This document shows positions 35,801 through 45,711 of a stretch of DNA of 64,000 nt, in pieces (positions within the stretch are counted from its first letter, which is position 1; the number at the start of each line of letters is the position of its first letter). The position numbers and the translations under genes are program-made. Under the pieces are notes generated by a model. The model was not told the DNA's origin. It was given only the letters and a program-made list of their open reading frames with translations, and made no database searches. The DNA comes from Wolfiporia cocos (Eukaryota; Basidiomycota; Agaricomycetes; Polyporales; Phaeolaceae): positions 1,736,001 to 1,800,000 of the forward strand of contig JACCLO010000008.1 of NCBI GenBank assembly GCA_029448655.1, given 5' to 3'.

Positions 35801-35937
35801 GAGCCCATTCAGCGACGGTAGGTGACGGTTCAGGTCAACCGGCTTGTACCAACCCCTAACGGTTCAGGTCAGCCGGTCGTCGGCCCATGCCTTAACTGTC
35901 AGGCCTACCATCGGGTGGGCCCATGTCTTCCATGACC
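35801..35937 (+). repeat. Left terminal inverted repeat of the KDZ transposon
   Basis: Contains GACGGTTCAGGTCAACCGGC and TGTACCAACCCCTAACGGTT, both found reverse-complemented at 60,373-60,509. The outermost dozen bases are less conserved (GAGCCCATTCAG against CACACCTTTCAG). Confidence 0.88.
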
Positions 35938-36540
35938 AGACGGTCATGACGGTCACGGGTCGGCCCACGACTGCTGCGACCGGATGGTTGTGACGGTTGC
36001 GGGTCAGCCCATGACTTCCATGACTGGACGGTTGTGACGGTCGCGGGTCGGCCCACGACAACCGCGACCAGACAGTTGTGGCAGTCATGGGTCGGCCCAT
36101 GACCATCACGACTGGATGGTTGTAACGGTCGCGGGTCGGCCCACAACTGCTGCGACCGGATGGTTGTGACGGTTGCGGGTCGGCCCACAACCATTGCAAC
36201 TTGACGGTCATGACGGTCGCGGGTCGGCCCACCACTTCCGCGACCAGACAGTTGCGACGGTTGCGGGTCGGCCCACAACCATTGCAACTTGACGGTCATG
36301 ACGGTCGCGGGTTGGCCCACCACTTCCGCGACCAGACAGTTGCGACGGTTGCGGGTTGGCCCACAACCATTGCGACTCCATGGTCATGACGGTCATGGGT
36401 CGGCCCACCAATGCCGTGACCAAACGATCGTGACGGTTGCGGGTCGGCCCACCACTTCTGCGACCAGACAGTTGTGATGGTCACTGGTCAGCCCACAGTC
36501 ACCATGACCCAATGGTTGTGGGTGGGCCCACCAATGCTGC
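35938..36540 (+). repeat. Left subterminal repeat block of the KDZ transposon
   Basis: A dozen or more degenerate units built on GACGGTCGCGGGTCGGCCCA and its partial complement. Units vary mainly as CG to TG or CA. The open frames here (runs of GRPATVMTV-like residues) are artefacts of the repeat. The position fits transposase-binding sites. Confidence 0.75.
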
Positions 36541-37255
36541 GATTTCCCCTTCATAGTCGATGACAATGTCAACTACGGGAAGGGACATGGTGATGGTTTG
36601 TTGATGAGAGCTGGCAAAAGAGTGATGACCTGTATTATTCTTGTATTGTTTGATGCATCAGTCACAGATTCCACAGCTTCAGAAGTTCCATTCCAAACAG
36701 CCTCAAGACTTGGGATTGCCACAATCATGCTTCATGTGGAGTGTACAGATACATGCATCCATGGTGAGTTCTTAATTTATGTGTATCAGGTATCCCAACA
36801 CATCTACCAGATGCCAGGGATATCATCAAGGAAGCCATAGAAGACAACTCCCTCATGGTATTGGGCAAGACCATTAGTGGCCAGGGACACTAAAGGAGAT
36901 GGTGCAGAAGATATGCCTGTTAGGACACTGTCCAATTTCTCCATCCATGAATGGTACAGCCAGCAACTCATAGACATTGCTTGTCTCATGACTGTCAACA
37001 CAGAATTCCAGAATCCATGCATGTACAGGACTTTGGGCCTTGTGTGGCCATACATGGATGATAATGAGGAAGGTGAGGACACCGAGATTAATCAGTTACT
37101 TTGAGTGAAGCTGTGGAGGATACTCAACTTCAGCGTGCATTTCATCACCGATGCCACTGGGAAACTTCAAATTGATCCGTTGGTGTTCTTTCAAAGGCTG
37201 GATCTTGTTCAGAACCAATTTGGCAGCAGAAATATCTGCATCCACACACAGCACA
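36541..37255 (+). other. Unresolved segment with possible coding fragments
   Basis: Lower in GC than its surroundings. A frame near 36,790-37,104 reads protein-like (IPTHLPDARDIIKEAIEDNS, then IHEWYSQQLIDIACLMTVNT and an acidic end), but I could not join it into a gene or name it. Confidence 0.3.
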
Positions 37256-37933
37256 CTACCAATGTTTTATTGCTTCATTACCTGCAACGGACCAGTGCAC
37301 AGAGGCTACAGCAATTGCTCTGAGAATGCTCCAAAGCGAGCTTACACAGGAAGATCTGGAATGGAGCAATGCAGTATGAAATTCAGTGGTTATGCTCATT
37401 GTAGACAGGATCGAGACAGAAACAGCAAGCCTATGTAAGTGGCATACTAGAAATGCTGCACAAATAAAACATCCAACTGCAAAAGGCTCTTTCTCATGTA
37501 CAGGTACAACCAGAACAAACTTGGCCACAAAAATATCTACATCCATGCACAGCATGCCTGGCCATATCACGGGGCATGCCACAGACCCAATGTGATGTGC
37601 CAATGAATGGTGCTTTAGCCACTCCTCCAAAAGGGCTACAATGACAGCTTGGGTATCATGTTGGGTCCAGCCATTTATGTAGTTCAATTTCCCATGCTTT
37701 GTGTGCTTTAGCACTACACTGCTCTTTTGAAGTGTAACGCGTGGCTTACCTCCCTCCATAAGATCACATATTTCTTTGACAAGCCATCCAATGTCTATGT
37801 CACCTTCACCGTCATTACCGTTGCCAGTGACGGCTACTGTCAAAGGAAGGGTGAATGCATTGTTCAAAAATAATGGCCAACTGGGGATCTGGGCTGCAGA
37901 CATTACTTGAAAGGATGACCTTGACATCTGCAA
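37256..37933 (-). CDS. Hypothetical protein, possible gene or fragment
   Basis: An open minus-strand frame of 225 codons. The first ~120 residues look protein-like (IPSWPLFLNNAFTLPLTVAV, GWLVKEICDLMEGGKPRVTL, INGWTQHDTQAVIVALLEEW); the rest is Cys/Val/His-rich and may contain an unspliced intron. The proposed Met lies next to a TTGCAG that could be a splice acceptor, so an upstream exon may be missing. No family recognised. A similar ~30-nt sequence (GGAT.GACCTTGACAT.TGCA) occurs at 52,491-52,520. Confidence 0.3.
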   Translation of the reverse strand: MQMSRSSFQVMSAAQIPSWPLFLNNAFTLPLTVAVTGNGNDGEGDIDIGWLVKEICDLMEGGKPRVTLQKSSVVLKHTKHGKLNYINGWTQHDTQAVIVALLEEWLKHHSLAHHIGSVACPVIWPGMLCMDVDIFVAKFVLVVPVHEKEPFAVGCFICAAFLVCHLHRLAVSVSILSTMSITTEFHTALLHSRSSCVSSLWSILRAIAVASVHWSVAGNEAIKHW

Positions 37934-37949
37934 TCAGTCACCGCAACCT

Positions 37950-38603
37950 TCGCTACCGCCGCGACCACCGCGACCGCGACCACCGCGACCGCGACCACCG
38001 CGACCGCGACCACCGCGACCGTGACCACCGCAGCTGCCACAACCACTGCAACTGTTCTAACAGGAAATATTACCTCTGGCAGTCCGATAACGTATATATA
38101 GTATTCTTAGCTGTGACATATGACTCGGACTTGGTTTGAACGAACGCACGTTATGCCTTGCTGAGGTATAGTAGGCCTTCTCGTCCTGCAGCCGTTTGCC
38201 CAGCTTCTGTGCTTCAAACGATGTAGTGATCTAGCCTGTCCCTCGAGAGATTTTTCTGTAAACTCACAAACACTTTCGCATTAGCTCGTTCCACCGCGAC
38301 CACCGCGACCGCGACCACCACGACCGCGACCACCGCAGCTGCCACAACCACTGCAACTGTTCTAACAGGAAATATTACCTCTGGCAGTCCGATAACGTAT
38401 ATATAGTATTCTTAGCTGTGACATATGACTCGGACTTGGTTTGAACGAACGCACGTTATGCCTTGCTGAGGTATAGTAGGTCTTCTCGTCCTGCAGCCGT
38501 TTGCCTAGCTTCTGCGCTTCAAACGATGTAGGGATCTAGCCTGTCGCTCGAGAGATTTTTCTGCAAACTCACAAACACTTTCGCATTAGCTCGTTCCACC
38601 GCG
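37950..38603 (+). repeat. CpG-rich array plus a 305-bp tandem duplication
   Basis: Runs of CCGCGACCA/CCGCGACCG units (37,955-38,030 and 38,294-38,335) sit inside a 305-nt direct duplication: CAGCTGCCACAACCACTG starts at 38,031 and again at 38,336, and AGCTCGTTCCACCGCG ends the units at 38,298 and 38,603. The two copies differ by a few single bases. No gene assigned. Confidence 0.85.
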
Positions 38604-38966
38604 GTGATGCTGCACGACATCTGGACGGCACTACCTTAACATCTGCTCTTGAAGTTGGGAAATCAAGCTCTGCACGATCTCAGCTCTGATGGTCGAGAAT
38701 TATTGTCTTAGGGCAATCCTTGAAGATTTCGGGCTCAGGGCTGGTAAGTAAACTGGTACTTGACAACACTGAATTATATGCTTTGGATATTGGTACCGCT
38801 CCTGAAACTACCTTTATTGAGACCACCACCTCCACAACCTTCACTACCTCCGCAACCTCCGTGACCTCCGCGACCTCCACGACTTCCGTGACCTCCGTGA
38901 CCCCCGCAACCTCCGCGACCTCTGTAGCTGCTTTGGCTACCCGGTTACATGTTACAATCATAATAT

Positions 38967-39590
38967 TTAAAGCTGTTTACGCAATGCAGCAAGATCCTCC
39001 GAGATGAGGTTAATAGTTTGGCGATAGTTGGTTGACTGGACAGGAGAGATGCTCCCTTCATTTCCCCAGCCCTTGGGAGAATTCAGTCAAATATTGAGAA
39101 GAGTCGATGGAGAGGGGCACTCACGGATGCATGCTGGGGGTCCGTCCACCATCTAGGAGCATCCGCTCCTTGATCCTGCTTCCAGGTCCACCATGCATGC
39201 TCTTGTGCAAGACCTAACAGGTTTTCAGAAAGGGTGGTGGTCTTGGGAATGACGATGGCAGCAATATCGATGTGAGGTTCCTCGGACCAGATGGTGGCAT
39301 CGGCAATGGCTTCGATGGTAGGAGGGATTTGAACGGATTCTCCCGCGAGCATCAGCTCTCCGAGAACGTTCCTGGCGGCAGTCTAAATCAAATGAGCTTT
39401 CTGACTAGACCAAAGGACATGGCAGACAAACCAGCTCCGTCTTGAGACCATTCTCCCAACGGATGAGATGGTCTTGGGTGCTAGGTTGAAGTGCATGGAG
39501 AGCAGACTTACACCTCCAGCTGATGATGGACAGCAGGTCACGGTTGACACTGATGTGCGCCTGCCTGAGCTGTTCCGGACTGGGGGACAT
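38967..39590 (-). CDS. Hypothetical 168-aa protein, three exons
   Basis: The minus-strand model 39590-39411, 39382-39125, 39035-38967 keeps frame from ATG (MSPSPEQLRQAHISVNRDLL) to TAA. Features: a helical N-terminus, a middle region with ARNVLGELMLAGESVQIPP and EHAWWTWKQDQGADAP, and a C-terminal helix (NLISEDLAALRKQL) that could form a coiled coil. The first intron would be only 28 nt, which lowers confidence. It is divergent from the transposase gene, whose start lies ~400 nt away, so the two may share a promoter region. No known domain recognised. Confidence 0.5.
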
Positions 39591-39984
39591 TGTGGGTGAG
39601 AGGAGGAATGAGGACGATGAGTGTGGGAGGAGGCGGATGAAGAGGCATCTAGTATTCAATCAGTCACACTTGTCTACCGTGGTGGAAGTTCACAGTACAA
39701 CTACCAAGATAGTGGCTTGCGCTGGGTGGCGGGATGCCACGGCACATGTGTGCCGGCCGCCGGTCCGAGGTTGTGGCATCCAAGACCATGGGTAAATATT
39801 CATCCTCCGTATCTCCCTCACGGTGGTCCCTGATCCTAAGATTGCTCTCTCCCATCACTGCCTCCCGTCACTGCCTTTCTATTGTGGCTTCCCACCCCTG
39901 CTTCCCACCTCTGCTTCCCATTGTTGCTTCCCATTGCTTCTGAGCATCACCGGGTGCTGCACTCTTCTTTGCTGTGGAGCAAAG

Positions 39985-42900
39985 ATGGGACCAAAGGGGC
40001 GCGTTATTATCCCCAAGGAGAAGGTGGTACATGTTGTGCGGAAGGAGCGACGCAACTTTCATGGAATAACTTATATTCCTATTCCAAAAGAACGGAACAG
40101 GCCACCTGAAGGCCCAAGGAACTCCTCTCCATCAAAGTCACCTGGCAAGGTCGGCAGCAATGTTGTTGAGGATTGTGGAGGAGGAATGGACTTTCTGCCT
40201 GTCTCGGAGAGTGTGCGGAGACAACAGTGTAAGGTGCGGTATCCACTATGTTGAGGTGGAGGAAGTTGCAGCCATGGAGGTCGCGGTCGCGGTGGTCGCG
40301 GTCGCGGTGGTCGTGGTGGTCGCGGCGGTCGCGATGGTCACAGTTGTAGAGGTCACAGAGGTTGCGGTCATGACAGCATCCATTATTCAGGCTGTAATTA
40401 ATGTTTGGAATCATTTTAGACTCAGAATGATTTCCTACGGGATTGGCTGCCCCATCGGGATGCATACCTGGCTATACTACTCGACTCTGATGCTCCACCA
40501 GACCCAAGGATATGCTCAAAGTGTGGCACACGGCAGGGCGATTGGCAATGTCTAGAATGCTTTGGTCGACCGGTGACATGCATCGACTGCTGTCAGCTAG
40601 TGCATCTGCAGCATCCGTTCCATCGAGTCCAAAAGTGGGGCGGTCGCTTTTTTGTTCGCTCCTCACTACACGAGGTTGGGATCAAGCTTGAGCTGGGGCA
40701 TGCTGGAAGGCGGTGTCCATATCACATTTCTGGTGAAACTCTGATGGAAATGGAGAAGGAGGGGGAGGAGGAGGACGACGATGACGACGACCAGGGGGCT
40801 GAGGCGGAGAGGGAGGAGTACACCTTGCGCACAGAATCAAGCCCATTCCGAGGCACCGGTCGGAACGGCAGCATGTTGACGGTCGTGGATATGACGGGCA
40901 TTCACCATCTGGATGTCAACTGGTGTGGATGTGAAAACTGCCCACCACGTGACCAGCAGCTGCTTGCAATGGGACTGTATCCGGCGAGTACACTGCAGCC
41001 ACAGACCGCCTTCACATTCCGGGTGCTTGATGACTATCTATTGACGAACAAAGAATGCAAGACGTCTGCCATGAGCTACTACAGCCGGCTCCGTCGGGTG
41101 ATGGACAATGCTTTCCCACAGCGGGTACCGGTACGTAAATCAAATAATACCAGCATTCTAGGTGGAGATGACAATTGGATTACAGGATAGGTACCGGGAG
41201 CTGCTGAGGGTATCACGACAGTGGAGGAATCTAAAGTACCGGAAGTGGCATGGATTTGGACATGACCTTGGACGGAAGGTTGGCTCGGGAGATCTGGCAA
41301 TCTTCTGTGCAGCCTGTCCACAGCCTGGGGTCAATCTACAAGATGAATGGGAGCAGGATACAGACCAGTGCGTAACCCCTATTTTTGAAGGCCAAACCTC
41401 TGAGGTGCTCCAGATGGAAGTACAGCAGAAGCATGGTGATGGACGGTAACTTTACTGCAGAGCACCTAAGAACAAGGCGGCCAGACGATGATGTGTGGCT
41501 GGGAGATGGGCATGGGTTCATGGTAGCAGAGGCGAGATACAAGATTCATTTGGCAGCGGCCAAGGAGAGCAAACAGGTGAAGCGATCTCACATGCCAGAT
41601 AGAGATCATGGGGAAAGGGGCATTTCATGGTCGACAAAGGGCATTGGGAGCACCTAGGCAGGGAGATTCGAGTTGTGCTTTGGGAGCAGGGAGTACTGTT
41701 GTGGCAGCTGTGGAGATTGCACAGAGTGAGGATGAGGTGGTTGCAGCCGCTGGCTGCTGAGGCTGCAGAGGTTGTGGCAGTAGCGATGGTCGTGGTGGTC
41801 GCGGTGGTCGCGGTCGCGGTGGTCGCGACTGCCGCGGAGGTTGTGGTCGCGGTGGTCGCGATGGTCGCGGTGGTCGCGATGGTCGCGGTGGTCGCGATGG
41901 TCGCGGTGGTCGCGATGGTCGCGGTGGTCGCGATGGTCGCGGTGGTCGCGATGGTCGCGGTGGTCGCGATGGTCGCGGTGGTCGCGATGGTCGTGGTGGT
42001 CGCGATGGTCGCGGTGGTCGCGATGGTCGCGGTGGTCGCGATGGTCGCGGTGGTCGCGGTCGCGGTGGTTGTCGTTGCAGCTGTTGTTGCCTCTCGTGGT
42101 ATTGGGCATGCTGACAATTGTTCTCAGAGGTCAACGTGCCACGATCATCGTGCTGTAAATCAGGCCAATGCAGACAGGCACAATCTGGAAGCAACTGGAA
42201 TTGGGGCTGCTGCTTGTGGCCGTCACGGATGCTTCTTTCCTCACTCGGTTGTTGACTTTCAGAAGGGGGAACGGTGAGCTATTTCCCAACCATCAGAGCT
42301 GTCACAAACCCCAGTTCCAGACAGATGAACATGGATTATGTGCTCAGCCAGGCTGCGACATCCATGAAAGGTATGCGGAAGGTGCTGCTGATGTATGACA
42401 TTATGTGCCAGTATCGGGTCCATCTTCAAGACCGTTTCCGTGACAATCCGTACTTGAGCATTCCAGATGGCCTCCAGATACAGGGAGGGATTGGGCAGTT
42501 TCATGTTCATGGACATCAGTCCGAGTGTTATCCCAGATATTCCCCTGCATTCATGGAAGGTGCCGGACAGTTGGATGGGGAGGTCATCGAGACCTTGTGG
42601 GCTCCTCTCAATAACATTTCAGGAAGTACAAGAGGCATGAGCACAGCTCACCGTAGGGAGGTCATTGACGACCACATGAACAACTCGAACTGGAAGAAGA
42701 TGACCGGGCTGGGTGGGTAGAGCCTGTTGACATCCACCGTGACCGTCTCATCATATGGCTGTGCAGTGCCCTCATTGGCCCGGAAGTGGAAGAAAGCCGT
42801 TGACGGGGTCATCAGCAGCACAAATGAGCTCAACGACCTGGAGACTACAGCAAGCGACACAAAGCTCGTGGAGTGGAGATCTGCTGCAGAAAATGCACAG

Positions 42901-44210
42901 ACACGACGGCACCAAGAAATTTCTGCCATGGACATTTACAATGTTCAGTTTGACAAGGGTGAGCGGTCGATCACCTCTATGCTGTCCGTGGTGTGAACAC
43001 TTGGTTGCTTCCAGCTCCAACCAGGCAGGCCATCCAGCTGAAGATGATGAAGGAGGAGTCCCAAGGGAAAAAAGGGCGAGGTGTCACTGCATGGCTTTCA
43101 ATGGGAATGAAGGCACAGGAGAAGCAGTGGGTTTTCATGTTGGATGGCTCTTGCCTTGGATGACACTTGACAGGCTGGAGCTTTGTGAGGTGTCAAGGCG
43201 GTTGCAAGGGAAGCGCATGCTGTCGGACCGGTTGAAACTTGAAGAAAAGCGACAGGTTCTACAACGTCAAATAGAGGCATTCGAGGCCAAGGCACTTGGA
43301 GTCCTTCCTGGAATAGATGAGGAAGATGGGGGCTGCGATATGTACAGGGGCGATGATTGGATGGATGAAGAAGAAGATGATGAGCTGGATGCAGAATTGG
43401 TAGATGGTGAGGAAGGTGAGGACGGTGATGAAGAGGTAGAAGCCAAGCCAGAGGAGTCGTGCCTTTCATTACCTTCACAGCTCGGGGCATCAGCAATCGA
43501 GAGAAGAGGATGGGGGCACATCGCTGAGGTGGAGCTACAGCTACGGCAAGGACAGGCCAATGATGCCCTGCATGAGATCCGAGTGGCGATCGGACACAAG
43601 TCATTCCTGTTCCGGAACAGAGTGAGGCCATCCAACAGCCAGCAAACAAAGACACGGGCATGGGGCGAAGTGCAGGTGGTGGCCAAGATGGTGGCTCGAC
43701 ACGCACGGGTCTATACACAGGCAAGACGGGCAATGGAACGGCTCGGGGCCAACGGGGATATACTGGCAAAGTACAAGGTTCTCAAGCCACAAGACCTCAA
43801 GGCAATCACTCACATAATGGACAACACAGTCCAGGGCATGCACAACCAGCCCATGTCCTGGATCTGGGCGGTGGATGTGGCAGGGGACACCAGCCAGTCT
43901 GACTGGTTGGCTGAATGTGAGTCTCCAAGCTGTCCTGGTCAGCACGTCCACCTATTGATGTGAGCTGAAAGTGCAACGGGTGAACTGGCTAAGGACCAAG
44001 GCAAGAAATGATAGATGGAAAGAGGAGCATGCCATCGTGCTGGCAGAGATGAATTGGACGGTGAGATATTTTGAGAAGAGGGCGAGGGATTGGCAGGAGA
44101 TAGCAGATGGAACAGCCCAACGAGGAGCAGAGGCATATGCTTTTCAACAGCAGGCAATGTGGGTAGAGATGGCTCAGTCTGCAGCTAGCACATTCAAGGG
44201 CCACACATAA
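39985..44210 (+). CDS. KDZ-superfamily transposase with CxC2 domain, ten exons, ~1050 aa
   Basis: Exons by phase: 39985-40233, 40420-41130, 41162-41367, 41414-41576, 42128-42273, 42321-42712, 42767-42958, 43015-43126, 43174-43916, 43972-44210; the frame is continuous to TAA. An N-terminal CxC2 cysteine cluster (CSKCGTRQGDWQCLECF, CIDCCQLVHLQHPFHRV, WGGRFF, LGHAGRRCP) is followed by RYRELLRVSRQWRNLKYRKW and CAACPQPGVNL. The RNase H-fold catalytic part shows VMDGNFTAEH, CHDHRAVNQAN, ARHGCF-like GRHGCFFPHSVVDFQKGER, YDIMCQYRVHL, FHVHGHQSECYPRY and GEVIETLWAPLN. The presumed catalytic acids lie in DGNF, YDI and GEVIE. The C-terminus has KARNDRWKEEHAIVLAEMNW. Exon 1's donor is the least certain junction. 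Function: DNA cut-and-paste of this element. Confidence 0.9.
40262..40372 (+). repeat. GTCGCGGTG array in the first intron of the transposase
   Basis: About eight units of the 9-bp motif family (GGTCGCGGTCGCGGTGGTCG) within intron 40,234-40,419. Confidence 0.8.
41770..42085 (+). repeat. GGTCGCGATGGTCGCGGT tandem array inside a transposase intron
   Basis: An almost pure tandem of 9-bp units GGTCGCGGT and GGTCGCGAT, alternating as an 18-bp period over ~250 nt, in the 551-nt intron 41,577-42,127. Other introns in the gene are 31-186 nt. All frames through it are open and give long repetitive peptides that are not expected to be made. Confidence 0.92.
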
Positions 44211-44469
44211 ATAGGAAAAGCCATGAGGAGTTTCACTTGTATATGAGCACCGGAAAATACATCCAAAATGAGTCTGAGAACCAGGGATCATGAAACAAGG
44301 TCTCAGCTTCAACCAAAGCAGATGTGGCTTTCAATCTCAATTCGCATAACATAAAGAAGCCTTGGTCAGGACATGTACATAAGGAGAACAGTTCTGTATA
44401 CATAGGCACTATATCAACCTCTACTGCTACTAGAATGACCTGCATCGCAGCCACAGAGATATCACCATG

Positions 44470-44815
44470 GATCTCCACGACCCCCGCGACTGCCGCCCGC
44501 GACCCTCATGACCCTGTTTCACAACCCTCGCGACCACCGTGACCTCCTTCCGCGACCACCGCGACCACCACGACCACCGCGGCCACCGCGACTGCTGCAG
44601 CCCCGCGACTGCCACCCGCGACCCTCGCGACCTTGTTTCGCGACCCTCGCAACCACCGCGACCTCCTTCCGCGACCACCGCAACCACCGCGACCACCGCG
44701 GCCACCGCAACCTTCGCGACCGCAACCTTCGCGATCCTCGCGGCCTCATTTCGCGACCTCTGCGATCTCCGTGACCTCCCTCTGCGACCTTCACAGCCCC
44801 TGCAACATCAAAAGT
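44470..44815 (+). repeat. CCGCGACCA/CCCGCGACT array between two convergent genes
   Basis: Degenerate CGCGACC units between the transposase stop (44,210) and the TET/JBP stop (44,791), overlapping the last bases of the latter. No coding frame is credible. Confidence 0.75.
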
Positions 44816-45711
44816 GCCTCCACATGGTCCGTCTTGCACCAGCCGGCCGCCTCCACATGCATGCTAGCATGCACACTGTCCCTCATGAAGCAAGCATAAC
44901 ATAACCTGTCACCTTCATACTTCATCAATGAATGTCGCACTGCTGTGCCACAGAGGGCAATCACAGTTCCAGGTCCATCTTTGATTGAAATGTTGGCTCC
45001 ATGTAGGTCGAGGGACGCATTGTGGTAGGAACCGATGCTGGCAAGCAGATCGTACCATTGCATGCGACTTTTCGAGTCGCGGTGAGCCGGGGTGACACGA
45101 TTGCTTATGATCTGTGCCCCATTGAATATGGAAGCCCACCGTTTTAAGGTATCCTTCAGCTCCCCATTCTGTGCAAGTCGTCTCATGCACTCCTGCCCCG
45201 CCGCATGCAGGTCAGGGTGCATGACCGCCATCATTCCGGAGAGAATGGCGGACGACTCTTGTATGTCGCGGAGCCACTCATCGCCTGCCTGCTTGTTCTT
45301 GTCTCTGAGGCTGGCAGAGATGTAGATTGGATCATTCAGTCCCTGATGTGGACAGTTGATTGAGGAGAGCAGGTGTAAGCATCAAGAGGACTTACTTCAT
45401 GTCCTTGGTGGTGCCACCCAGGGGAGAGGTTGACGACACCGGAATTAAGCTCGAGCTGGCTCCATTCTCTGAAATACCGTCTGTCTGTTCTCCAACTTGT
45501 GCTCCTTGACGGCTCTTCTGCACTATCATCTGGGGTCTTCTTAAATTTGAGCTGCTGGTTGAGATGTATTGTTGCAGCCTTCATCAATATCTGTGAGGGA
45601 GATTTAGTGTTTGTCAACACATTTCTACATGCACACATACCTGACGCCTCTCTGAGAGCACAAATGGCAAGCACCATGCGAGGATCTTCTTGTGCTCATC
45701 CATAATGATGG

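Noticed and set aside
35864..36484. Several overlapping frames at the left subterminal block
   Set aside because: Tandem repeat translation; the same peptides appear in shifted frames on both strands.
35938..36540. CRISPR-like array in the subterminal repeats
   Set aside because: Units are degenerate, there are no unique spacers of constant length, no cas genes, and the genome is eukaryotic.
41625..42277. Long open frames on both strands through 41.6-42.3 kb (Val-Ala, His-Arg-Asp, Pro-Arg-Pro repeats)
   Set aside because: They arise because the 9-bp CpG motif has no stop in any frame; transposase splice phase places the array in an intron.
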